Shown: positions 1 to 7,017 of the stretch, piece by piece | Position numbering within the stretch: the first letter of the stretch is position 1 | Layout: each line of letters begins with the position of its first letter | Assembly (NCBI GenBank): GCA_964556545.1 | Contig: CAZKWE010000044.1 | Span: 1 to 15,025, forward strand | Direction of reading: 5' to 3' | Length of the DNA: 15,025 nt | Source: JALSKU01 sp964556545 | Lineage (GTDB): Bacteria > Campylobacterota > Campylobacteria > Campylobacterales > JALSKU01 | The notes under the pieces: generated by a model | What the model was told of the DNA's origin: nothing | What the model saw: the letters and a program-made list of their open reading frames with translations, nothing else | The model's database searches: none | Made by a program: the position numbers and the translations under genes

Positions 1-84
1 CGAAGCAGTCGTGCCGTTATCTTTGTGCCCGAAGGGAAGCTCAAAAAAATTACATTTACAACGCTCAAAACTCTTGAAGTATAA
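1..84 (+). CDS. C-terminal fragment of an unrecognised protein (5' end outside window)
   Basis: Frame 1 is open from the window edge and stops at TAA 82-84, giving 27 residues that end ...ITFTTLKTLEV. The window starts inside the frame, so its start and length are unknown, and I do not recognise the family. The last 16 or so codons lie inside the left arm of a long inverted repeat (36-135). The opposite strand is also open across 1-165 without a start codon, so it is not certain which strand, if either, is coding. It sits next to a broken suf-operon gene, so it could belong to an inserted element; that is inference. Confidence 0.3.
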   Translation, partial: RSSRAVIFVPEGKLKKITFTTLKTLEV

Positions 85-135
85 CAAATACGACTGCGAG
101 TTTTTCACCTTGTAAATGTAGCTTTTTTGAGCTTC
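36..135. repeat. 100-nt imperfect inverted repeat (long hairpin)
   Basis: The left arm 36-61 and right arm 110-135 are complementary at 24 of 26 positions; the mismatches lie mid-arm, where AA/AT faces GC. Inside them, 67-73 (AAAACTC) pairs with 98-104 (GAGTTTT) after a symmetric 5/5 internal loop, and 79-82 (GTAT) pairs with 88-91 (ATAC) around an AACAA loop. The whole stretch could fold as one long hairpin. It overlaps the 3' end of the plus-strand frame and abuts the broken DUF59 gene. A large hairpin terminator, a MITE-like element or the end of a mobile element are all possible. No integron attC core (GTTRRRY/RYYYAAC pair) was found at its ends. Confidence 0.6.
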
Positions 136-137
136 TA

Positions 138-260
138 TTAATCGGGGTTTCTTTTGGTTGGGTACTTACCAACGGGAATTTCAGGATCATATATATTTTT
201 TAATTCTTCAATTACTTTCTCTTCGCTTTCTTTTGGTGTTGTTTTTCTTGGATCGTTCAT
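138..260 (-). pseudogene. Truncated SufT/MIP18-family (DUF59) protein
   Basis: ATG at 258-260 overlaps the sufE stop as ATGA, so this is the next operon gene. The 40-residue frame begins MNDPRKTTPKESEEKVIEEL and reaches ...IYDPEIPVG before ending at TAA 138-140. The helix followed by YDPEIPV is the signature start of MIP18/DUF59 proteins (SufT, PaaD-like), which are about 100-120 residues and normally continue with a ...YDLGLIY-like segment. Here the homology stops right after PEIPV (about position 171) and none of the minus-strand frames further left resumes it. Family members act in Fe-S cluster assembly or delivery and are often encoded in suf operons. The gene therefore appears interrupted by insertion, deletion or rearrangement. 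The product would lack most of the domain and is unlikely to work. Confidence 0.75.
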
Positions 261-676
261 CGGGCTTCCTTGCATTTTTTGGCATACATATAAACTTTTT
301 GCAAAAAAGATTCCAAACTTTTTTGCCTGATTGGAGACAAAAGCTCAACAATTCCCAACTGTTGCAACTCTGAAGGATCAAAGTTTAAAATTTCATCAGG
401 GTTTTTGTTGTTAAATATATCCAAAAGCAGTACTATCATTCCTTTTGCCATTTCAGAAGTACCTTCGGCGGCAAGTATGAGTTTTCCGTCTTTGCACTCA
501 TAGCTAAGCCATGCCGGAGATGCACATCCTTTTACAAAAGTTTTATCATTTTTTTTATCTTCGGGCAAAACAGTATGTCTCTTGCCAAGATCAAAAATAT
601 ATTCCAATTTTTCATTTGCACTTTCAAAAAGATCAAAATCCTCTTTGTATTTTTTTAATGTTTCTTGTATAGACAT
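257..676 (-). CDS. sufE: SufE, sulfur acceptor / cysteine desulfurase activator
   Basis: This 139-residue protein has the usual SufE length. It takes persulfide sulfur from a cysteine desulfurase (SufS) and passes it to the SufBCD scaffold in the cytoplasm. The N-terminal stretch through YIFDLGKRHTVLP (about residues 26-38) matches the conserved SufE helix and proline region. The expected sulfur-accepting cysteine is Cys51 in VKGCASPAWL, equivalent to the GC motif of E. coli SufE. Its ATG overlaps the sufD stop as TAATG, with an AAGGA ribosome site (683-687) inside sufD, and its stop overlaps the start of the truncated DUF59 gene. No sufS gene is present in this operon segment, so the partner desulfurase must be encoded elsewhere. 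Confidence 0.93.
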   Translation of the reverse strand: MSIQETLKKYKEDFDLFESANEKLEYIFDLGKRHTVLPEDKKNDKTFVKGCASPAWLSYECKDGKLILAAEGTSEMAKGMIVLLLDIFNNKNPDEILNFDPSELQQLGIVELLSPIRQKSLESFLQKVYMYAKKCKEAR

Positions 677-1890
677 TACTTTTCCTTTAAAATCATATCT
701 TCACAATTATGACAAGTCAGTATGCACTCCATTTGTGCTTTGTTATAATAAGATTTTTCAAAAGACTGATGGAGAAAATTTTGTGTATTTTTATCTTCGA
801 TAACATCTATCATTTCATTTGCAAAAGCAAGTATGAGAAGTTTTTTTGCTTCTTGTTGCGAAATACCTCTGCTTTGAAGATAAAACATTTGATCCTTGTC
901 CAACTCTCCTATGGTTGAACCATGACTTGCTTCAACATCATCTATATATATTTCAAGTTGTGGTTTACTTGCCATCATTGCCCCGTCATTTAGCAAAATA
1001 GCTTGTGAATTTTGATGAGTAGCACTTCCTTTGCCGCTGTTTTTTATATTGATAAGTGCATCAAATATACCTTTTGCCTTGTCTTGAAGTATATTTTTGG
1101 ATTTTTGGATACTTTTTGAGTTTTTGCCATTATGGATAATCTTGGAAACCGTACCGATATTTGAATTATCTTTTGCGAAAAGTAAATGATATGAATTTAT
1201 ATGAGCATTGTCTTCAATCTCTGCTTTTATAAGTTGCAAACTTTTTCCCTCTCCGAAGTCAAATGTATGCAAATTAAATATACCCCCGTCATTGACTTTG
1301 GCATAATGGGAAAATATAAATTTTGAATTATTGTTATAGGTAGTTTTTTCCTGTATAAGAGTGCAGACGGCATTTTGACCTATGGTGATATCATAACCGG
1401 AGTTTACAAATATATCTTGTGAGTGCATATCTTCAAAAAGATCCGTAATTCGCACATTTATATTATTTGGAATATCAAAGGAGATTCTGTAAGGTATCAT
1501 TTTGTTTTGGGCGGTAAATATTTGCCTTATGACGATAGTACAGTCATTTTTGAATTTGATATGAATATTTTTCTCACTCATTGTATGTCCAAGATAATAC
1601 ATAGGGTCAAAATGATTTTTATCTATGTCAATTTCTTCATCAAATGAAATATCAAGATTTATATCATTTGGATATGACTCTACTTTGCCATCAATGATTG
1701 TGAACTCTTTGCTTGAAGTTGTGTTGATATCACTGTGTTTTACAATATCCCACTCTTTTTCTCTTATATCGCTTATGTCAAAGTATCTGTACTCTTCGGT
1801 TTTTTTTGTAGGCAAACCTATGGTTTCAAGTTTTTCAAGAGCTGTTTGTTGGGTTTTGTTAAGCTTTTTATTTTTTATTAGAGATTGCAT
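676..1890 (-). CDS. sufD: SufD, Fe-S cluster assembly scaffold subunit
   Basis: This 404-residue protein is of SufB/SufD family size. SufD forms the SufBC2D complex with SufB and the ATPase SufC, and helps assemble Fe-S clusters and supply iron. The diagnostic C-terminal core is present, with DDVEASHGSTIGELD (about 317-331) followed by MFYLQSRGIS. His323 lies at the position of the conserved SufD histidine. The N-terminal part (1-90) is divergent, as is usual for SufD. The protein ends in a small cysteine cluster, Cys389-x3-Cys393-x2-Cys396 (ECILTCHNCED), which E. coli SufD does not show as far as I recall. The start abuts the sufC stop (TAA-ATG), with a GAGG ribosome site just upstream. Confidence 0.93.
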   Translation of the reverse strand: MQSLIKNKKLNKTQQTALEKLETIGLPTKKTEEYRYFDISDIREKEWDIVKHSDINTTSSKEFTIIDGKVESYPNDINLDISFDEEIDIDKNHFDPMYYLGHTMSEKNIHIKFKNDCTIVIRQIFTAQNKMIPYRISFDIPNNINVRITDLFEDMHSQDIFVNSGYDITIGQNAVCTLIQEKTTYNNNSKFIFSHYAKVNDGGIFNLHTFDFGEGKSLQLIKAEIEDNAHINSYHLLFAKDNSNIGTVSKIIHNGKNSKSIQKSKNILQDKAKGIFDALINIKNSGKGSATHQNSQAILLNDGAMMASKPQLEIYIDDVEASHGSTIGELDKDQMFYLQSRGISQQEAKKLLILAFANEMIDVIEDKNTQNFLHQSFEKSYYNKAQMECILTCHNCEDMILKEK

Positions 1891-2649
1891 TTACTTTTCC
1901 TCAAGAGTTTCATATCCTGACTTTTCAAGTTCCTGTACTAAGCTTGGATCTCCTGTTTTAACAATTTTTCCATCTTTTAATACATGAATAATATCAGGTT
2001 TGATATAGTCTAAAATTCTACTGTAATGAGTTATGACCAAAAAGCTTCTTTTGCCGTCTTTCATCTTGTTTATGCCTTCACTGACATCTCTTAGAGCATC
2101 TATGTCAAGTCCTGAGTCTATCTCGTCAAGAATGATAAAATCAGGTTTCAAAACCATCATTTGAAGTATTTCATTTCTCTTTTTTTCACCGCCGGAAAAT
2201 CCTTGATTTAGTGATCTTTGTATCATTTCAGGCTTCATTCCAAGTTCTTTTAAGAGTTTTTTTACTTCTCTTAAAAATTCGGCCGCATTTAATTCGTCAG
2301 CTCCTTCGTATCTTCTTTTGGTATTGAGGGCTGTTCTTAAAAAATAAGCATTGTTAACTCCCGGAATTTCTACCGGATTTTGAAAACTCATAAAGATACC
2401 TCTTAATGCTCTCTCTTCAGGAGTTAAATCTATGATACTTTCATCTTTATATAAAATATCTCCGCTTTTTATATTCGTATCATAGTGTCCGACTATGGTT
2501 TTTGACAGAGTTGATTTTCCAGCTCCGTTTGGTCCCATGATAACATGTACTTTTCCTTCTTCAATTTGAAGATTTAAACCTTTTAGTATATCTTTTTCAC
2601 CTATGCTTGCATATAAATCTTTTATATCTAAAACTATCTTTTTACTCAT
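1891..2649 (-). CDS. sufC: SufC, ABC-type ATPase of the SUF Fe-S assembly complex
   Basis: This 252-residue cytoplasmic ABC ATPase has the SufC layout. Walker A GPNGAGKST is at 39-47, the signature FSGGEKKR at 151-158, Walker B with the following D-loop FIILDEIDSGLD at 171-182, and the H-loop histidine at His208. The KKR after the signature and the MSFQNPVEIPG segment (87-97) are typical of SufC rather than transporter ATPases. ATP binding and hydrolysis drive shape changes of the SufBCD scaffold. The start overlaps the sufB stop as ATGA, with an AAGGA site about 10 nt upstream, which suggests translational coupling with sufB. There are no membrane segments and no linked permease. Confidence 0.97.
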   Translation of the reverse strand: MSKKIVLDIKDLYASIGEKDILKGLNLQIEEGKVHVIMGPNGAGKSTLSKTIVGHYDTNIKSGDILYKDESIIDLTPEERALRGIFMSFQNPVEIPGVNNAYFLRTALNTKRRYEGADELNAAEFLREVKKLLKELGMKPEMIQRSLNQGFSGGEKKRNEILQMMVLKPDFIILDEIDSGLDIDALRDVSEGINKMKDGKRSFLVITHYSRILDYIKPDIIHVLKDGKIVKTGDPSLVQELEKSGYETLEEK

Positions 2650-4079
2650 CCTACACTTCCTTCTAATGTTAAATCTAATAATGCTTTTGCTTCTACTGCA
2701 TATTCCATGGGAAGTTTGTTAAATACTTCCTTGCAAAATCCATGGACTATCATACCCACACCATCCTCTTCGTTTATACCTCTTTGCCTTAAGTAAAAAA
2801 GCTGTTCATCACTTATCTTTGTTGTTGTTGCTTCGTGTTCAACTTTGGCTTCTTTGTTTTTGCTTTCAAGATAGGGAAAAGTATGAGCCCCGCATTTGTC
2901 GCCTATAAGCAATGAGTCGCATTCACTGTAATTGTGTGCATTTTTTGCTTTAGATGCAATTTTAACCAAGCCTCTGTAAGTATTTTGCCCTTTCATGGCA
3001 GATATGCCTTTTGAAATAATAGTTGAACGGGTATTGTTGCCTAAATGTATCATTTTTGTTCCGGTATCGGCCTGCTGTGCCAATGTGGTAACGGCAACAG
3101 AGTAAAACTCTCCAACACTGTTGTCACCTTCTAAAATACAGCTTGGATATTTCCATGTAATTGCAGAGCCTGTTTCTACCTGTGCCCAGGATACTTTTGC
3201 ATTTTCTCCTTTGCATATAGCTCTTTTTGTTACAAAATTATAAATACCGCCTTTGCCGTTTTCATCACCCGGATACCAGTTTTGGATAGTAGAGTATTTT
3301 ATTTGGGCATTTTTTAGTATAACAAGTTCAACCACAGCGGCATGGAGTTGATTTTCATCTCTTGTCGGTGCGGAACATCCTTCATTGTAACTTACATAAC
3401 TTCCTTCGTCGGCAATTATCAAAGTTCTTTCAAATTGTCCCGTATTTAATGCATTGATACGAAAGTATGTGCTTAATTCCATCGGGCATTTTACACCTTT
3501 TGGAATATAAACAAATGTTCCGTCGGTAAATACTGCGGAATTTAGTGCGGCAAAGTAATTGTCATTCATAGGAACAACACTAAACATATATTTTTTAACC
3601 AATTGCGGATAATCTTTTATAGCTTCGGAAATTGAGCAAAATATGATACCCTGTTTTTTTAACTCTTCGGAAAATGTAGTTTTAACAGATACCGAATCAA
3701 CTACGGCATCAACAGCTATACCCTGTAACTGCTTTTGCTCTTCAAGAGGAATGCCAAGTTTTTTATAAGCTTCCAATATTTTAGGATCAACTTCTTCAAG
3801 AGAATTTGCACCTTTTTTGGGTGCCGAAAAATAAGATATAGATTGATAATCTATAGGTTTGTATTGTAAATGTCCCCAATGAGGCTCTTTCATGCTTTTG
3901 TATTTTTTAAAAGCTTTGAGTCTAAGATTTAGCATCCATTCCGGTTCATTTTTTTTCCGGGATATAAAAGCTATGACTTTTTCATCTAACCCCGGCGGAA
4001 CAGTTTCCTGCTCTATATCTATCTCAAATCCAAGCGAATACTCACCTGAAACTGCTTTGTTAAGTTCTTGTTGCGACAT
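2646..4079 (-). CDS. sufB: SufB, Fe-S cluster assembly scaffold
   Basis: This 477-residue SufB is full length. It is the main scaffold on which nascent clusters are built in the SufBC2D complex. The highly conserved C-terminal block is intact: SECDSLLIGDKCGAHTFPY (about 385-403), EHEATTTKISDEQLFYLRQRGI, then GFCKEVFNKLPMEYAVEA and the terminal LEGSVG. Cys387 matches the catalytic cysteine (E. coli Cys405) that receives sulfur. A central IPKGVKCPMELSTYFRINA segment (192-210) is also typical. It is the first gene of the operon, with an AAGGATA ribosome site 5-6 nt before the ATG and a good -10 box about 40 nt upstream. No IscR-like or Fur-like operator was recognised by eye. Confidence 0.97.
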   Translation of the reverse strand: MSQQELNKAVSGEYSLGFEIDIEQETVPPGLDEKVIAFISRKKNEPEWMLNLRLKAFKKYKSMKEPHWGHLQYKPIDYQSISYFSAPKKGANSLEEVDPKILEAYKKLGIPLEEQKQLQGIAVDAVVDSVSVKTTFSEELKKQGIIFCSISEAIKDYPQLVKKYMFSVVPMNDNYFAALNSAVFTDGTFVYIPKGVKCPMELSTYFRINALNTGQFERTLIIADEGSYVSYNEGCSAPTRDENQLHAAVVELVILKNAQIKYSTIQNWYPGDENGKGGIYNFVTKRAICKGENAKVSWAQVETGSAITWKYPSCILEGDNSVGEFYSVAVTTLAQQADTGTKMIHLGNNTRSTIISKGISAMKGQNTYRGLVKIASKAKNAHNYSECDSLLIGDKCGAHTFPYLESKNKEAKVEHEATTTKISDEQLFYLRQRGINEEDGVGMIVHGFCKEVFNKLPMEYAVEAKALLDLTLEGSVG

Positions 4080-4118
4080 ACTTATCCTTTTGGTCAGGTA
4101 TTTACTACCGTTTGCCGA

Positions 4119-4124
4119 ATTATA
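4119..4124 (-). promoter_or_regulatory. -10 box of the suf operon promoter
   Basis: Read on the minus strand, this is a perfect TATAAT preceded by GA, 40 nt upstream of the sufB ATG. There is no convincing -35 hexamer at 16-18 nt. That fits the weak -35 usage of Campylobacterota sigma-70 promoters, where AT-rich tracts take its place. Confidence 0.55.
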
Positions 4125-4195
4125 TCAGTAAAAAATTAAATAGGACTTAAATTATCTTATTTGAAAATTGATACTTTTTTGCCACTTTTGTAAGG

Positions 4196-4201
4196 TATAA
4201 T
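4196..4201 (+). promoter_or_regulatory. -10 box of the glycine cleavage operon promoter
   Basis: TATAAT (within GGTATAATTTT) lies 29 nt upstream of the gcvT ATG. TTGATA at 4168-4173 is 22 nt away, too far to be an ordinary -35, so upstream T-tracts probably serve instead. The leader is about 20 nt, too short to hold a glycine riboswitch. The ribosome site is AAGGA at 4221-4225. Confidence 0.55.
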
Positions 4202-4230
4202 TTTATACAAATAAATCCAAAAGGATATAT

Positions 4231-5304
4231 ATGGGTAATTTACAAAGAACATCTCTTTATGAACTACACAAAGAGTTAAATGCAAGAAATGTGAGTTTTT
4301 GCGGATGGGAGATGCCCGTGCAGTATGAAAGTATCATAAAGGAGCATAATGCTTGCAGGAACAATGCGGCCTTGTTTGATATATCACATATGGGAGAATT
4401 TTTCTTCAAAGGGGATATCAAAAAAAGCGGAGTAAATGAAAGTGTAACGCATGATCTTCTCAAACTTCCTGCGGGCAAGTGTAAATATGGTTTTTTATTG
4501 AATGAAAAAGGTGGTGTTATAGATGATTTGATTATTTATAAACTTGCTGATGATGAACTTATGTTTGTTGTAAATGCCGCCAGGACAGATATAGATTATA
4601 AAACTATAAAAAATCGCATAAATGAGGGTGAATTTCTCAATAAATCCAAAGAAATTTCAAAGATAGATATACAAGGACCCAATTCAAAAGAGCTATTAAA
4701 AGAGTTTATAGAAGCGGATATAGAGAATTTGAAATATTTTTCGTTCGTACAAAGCAAATTTGAAGATTTTAACTCCATAGTAAGTAGAACCGGATACACA
4801 GGAGAGCTTGGATATGAGCTTTATGTATCAAATGACAAAGCTTTGATACTTTGGCAAAAACTTATGGCAAAAGGTGCAACTCCTGCTGGTCTTGGTGCAA
4901 GGGATTTGCTAAGGCTTGAAATGGGATACAGCCTGTATGGAAATGAATTAAATGAAGATATAACTCCGCTTGAAGCAAATCTTTCCATGTTTGTAAAATT
5001 CGATACTGATTTTATAGGCAAAGATGCATTGTTAAAACAAAAAGAGGAGGGAGTAAAAAGATTGATACTTCCTTTTAAAAGCAAAAACAGAAGAGCACCC
5101 AAACACGGGGATAAAATATATCAAAATGATAAGATAGTAGGAGAAGTTACAAGCGGAGCATACTCTCCTTCACTTGGATACGGTATAGGGCTTGGGTTGT
5201 TTGAATTGGAAAATTTTGATAAAGAAAAAGAGTATGAAATAAGAGATAAAAGAGGAAGTTTAAAAGTAGAAAATGATACACTTCCTTTTTTGAAAAAAAT
5301 ATAA
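4231..5304 (+). CDS. gcvT: Glycine cleavage system T protein (aminomethyltransferase)
   Basis: This 357-residue protein is close to the usual GcvT length of about 360. It transfers the methylene carbon from aminomethyl-lipoyl-GcvH to tetrahydrofolate and releases ammonia; the reaction is reversible. Conserved segments appear in order: VSFCGWEMPVQY (21-32), FDISHMGEF (49-57), GGVIDDLIIY (94-103) with Asp99 at the position of the catalytic aspartate, FVVNAARTD (112-120), SRTGYTGELGYELYV (185-199), GARDLLRLE (222-230) and the C-terminal GEVTSGAYSPSLGYGIG. It is the first gene of the gcv operon. Its AAGGATAT ribosome site is well placed for this ATG, and it is separated by 13 nt from gcvH. Confidence 0.97.
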   Translation: MGNLQRTSLYELHKELNARNVSFCGWEMPVQYESIIKEHNACRNNAALFDISHMGEFFFKGDIKKSGVNESVTHDLLKLPAGKCKYGFLLNEKGGVIDDLIIYKLADDELMFVVNAARTDIDYKTIKNRINEGEFLNKSKEISKIDIQGPNSKELLKEFIEADIENLKYFSFVQSKFEDFNSIVSRTGYTGELGYELYVSNDKALILWQKLMAKGATPAGLGARDLLRLEMGYSLYGNELNEDITPLEANLSMFVKFDTDFIGKDALLKQKEEGVKRLILPFKSKNRRAPKHGDKIYQNDKIVGEVTSGAYSPSLGYGIGLGLFELENFDKEKEYEIRDKRGSLKVENDTLPFLKKI

Positions 5305-5306
5305 AC

Positions 5307-5312
5307 AGGAGG
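5307..5312 (+). promoter_or_regulatory. Strong ribosome binding site of gcvH
   Basis: A full AGGAGG sits 5 nt before the gcvH ATG. It is the strongest Shine-Dalgarno sequence in the operon and fits the need for the carrier protein GcvH in excess over the enzymes; that purpose is inferred. Confidence 0.6.
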
Positions 5313-5317
5313 ATAAA

Positions 5318-5686
5318 ATGATAAGATATACAAAAGACCATGAGTGGATTAAAGTAGAAGGCAATGAAGCAAATATGGGTATTTCAGAACATGCGGTCAG
5401 CGAGCTTGGAGATATAACCTATATAGAAGCCCCGGAAGTAGGAGCGGAATTTAAAGCAGGTGATACTATAGGATTTGTTGAGTCGGTAAAAGCTGCAAGT
5501 GATATATATGCTCCTGTGAGTGCAGAAGTAATTGCGGTCAATACTTCACTTGAAGAAGAGCCGGAAATTGTAAACAAAGATCCCATGGGCGAGGGCTGGA
5601 TATGCAAGATAAAATTAAAAGACAAAAGTGAGCTTGACAAGCTGATGAGCTATCAAGAGTATGAAAAATATCTTGGTGAACAATAA
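5318..5686 (+). CDS. gcvH: Glycine cleavage system H protein (lipoyl carrier)
   Basis: This 122-residue lipoyl-domain protein carries the aminomethyl group between the P and T proteins and is reoxidised by Lpd. The N-terminus MIRYTKDHEW and GISEHAVSELGDITYI are classic GcvH signatures. The lipoylation site is Lys58 in GFVESVKAASDIYAPV. The C-terminal EGWICKIKL segment is also typical. In this operon it is the obvious substrate of the octanoyltransferase and LipA encoded downstream. The stop overlaps the gcvPA start as TAATG. Confidence 0.97.
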   Translation: MIRYTKDHEWIKVEGNEANMGISEHAVSELGDITYIEAPEVGAEFKAGDTIGFVESVKAASDIYAPVSAEVIAVNTSLEEEPEIVNKDPMGEGWICKIKLKDKSELDKLMSYQEYEKYLGEQ

Positions 5687-7017
5687 TGCCGTATACTCCC
5701 CATACAAAAGATGATATCTCTTTGATGCTAAAAGAGATAGGATTGAAAAAGGAAGAGGAGCTTTTTGATATTGTTCCTAAAAAATTAAGAGCAAAAAGTT
5801 TTAATATACCAGAGAGTATGAGTGAATTTGAAGCTTTTGAAAAATTAAAAAATATAGCTTTAAAAAATAAAACAGACAAAGTTTTGTTTATGGGAGGAGG
5901 TTATTATGACCATATTATACCGGCTTGTGTTGATGCACTCTCTTTAAGAAGTGAGTTTTATACCGCTTATACGCCATATCAGGCAGAAGCTTCACAGGGA
6001 ACTTTGCAGGCACTTTACGAGTATCAAAGTTTAATTTGCCGTCTTTTTGAGATGGATATAACAAATGCTTCTATGTATGACGGAGGTACAGCCTTGGCGG
6101 AAGCTGCTTTGATGTCTATAAGAGTGAGAAAAAAAGACAAAGTACTTCTTGATCGCAGAGTAAATCCGGTATATAAGGATATAATAAAAACTTATCTTAA
6201 AACAAGAGGATTCGAAGTAGTTGAAGTTGGAGGCAACGGGATTGAATTTGACAAAGATTTGATTTTAAAAGAGGTTGATGATAAAACAGCTTCATATATT
6301 TTTCAAAATCCGAATTTTTTCGGTTCAGTTGAGAACTATAAAGAGATTATCCGCTTTTTGCATGATAAAAAAGCACTTGCCATAGGACTTTTTTATCCAA
6401 TATCATTAGGAGTTTTGACAACTCCGGGTGAAATGGGTGTGGATATAGCATGTGCTGATGGACAGAGTCTTGGCAATTATCTTGGTTTTGGCGGAGCATC
6501 ATTTGGGATAATGACCGCAAAAAAAGAGTTTATGAGACAAATTCCCGGAAGAATTGCAGGAAAAACAGTTGACAGATTTGGCAAGGAAGCATTTGTTTTG
6601 ACTCTTCAGGCAAGAGAACAGCATATAAGAAGAGAAAAAGCAACCTCCAATATATGCTCCAATCAAAATCTTATGGCTCTAAGGGCAGCCATATTTTTAA
6701 GCTCCATAGGAAAAGAGGGGTTAAAAGAGTTATCCGGGCTTAATATGCAAAAATCAAACTATCTTAAAAACCAACTATCTGTTATAAATGGTATAGAAAT
6801 AGCAAATAAAGCTTTTACTTTTAATGAATTTGTTATAAAACTTCCGATAGATAGTTCAAATGTTTTAAAGGCATTTGCCAAAGAAGGTATATATGCAGGA
6901 ATTGATCTTGGTAAATTTGATAAAAACCATAAAAACCATTTGCTTGTTGCAGTTACCGAAAAAAGAACGAAAGAGCAGATGGATAAATTTGTGCAATTGT
7001 TAGGAGAAATGATATGA
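5686..7017 (+). CDS. gcvPA: Glycine dehydrogenase (decarboxylating) subunit 1, P protein alpha half
   Basis: This 443-residue protein is the N-terminal half of a split P protein, at the usual GcvPA length of about 440-450. With GcvPB it decarboxylates glycine and loads aminomethyl onto GcvH. The N-terminal YTPHTKDDISLMLKEIGL matches the family start. The block GGGYYDHIIPACVDAL, then FYTAYTPYQAEASQGTLQAL (about 91-110) and ASMYDGGTALAEA (128-140), is diagnostic. As expected, this half does not contain the PLP-binding lysine, which is in GcvPB. It starts in a TAATG overlap with gcvH and ends in an ATGA overlap with gcvPB, which suits equal production of the two halves. Confidence 0.97.
   Translation: MPYTPHTKDDISLMLKEIGLKKEEELFDIVPKKLRAKSFNIPESMSEFEAFEKLKNIALKNKTDKVLFMGGGYYDHIIPACVDALSLRSEFYTAYTPYQAEASQGTLQALYEYQSLICRLFEMDITNASMYDGGTALAEAALMSIRVRKKDKVLLDRRVNPVYKDIIKTYLKTRGFEVVEVGGNGIEFDKDLILKEVDDKTASYIFQNPNFFGSVENYKEIIRFLHDKKALAIGLFYPISLGVLTTPGEMGVDIACADGQSLGNYLGFGGASFGIMTAKKEFMRQIPGRIAGKTVDRFGKEAFVLTLQAREQHIRREKATSNICSNQNLMALRAAIFLSSIGKEGLKELSGLNMQKSNYLKNQLSVINGIEIANKAFTFNEFVIKLPIDSSNVLKAFAKEGIYAGIDLGKFDKNHKNHLLVAVTEKRTKEQMDKFVQLLGEMI

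Noticed and set aside
36..135. Integron attC site
   Set aside because: The length and imperfect pairing fit, but the required RYYYAAC and GTTRRRY boxes are not at the ends of the arms.
158..373. Plus-strand open frame across the sufE 3' end
   Set aside because: Antisense shadow of sufE and the DUF59 remnant; its composition (F, L, Q rich) is what the reverse of these genes gives.
1625..1987. Plus-strand open frame of 120 codons across the sufC/sufD junction
   Set aside because: Opposite strand of two firmly identified genes, serine/phenylalanine rich, no ribosome site.
4202..4230. Glycine riboswitch upstream of gcvT
   Set aside because: The predicted leader after the -10 box is only about 20 nt and AT-rich, too short for either aptamer.
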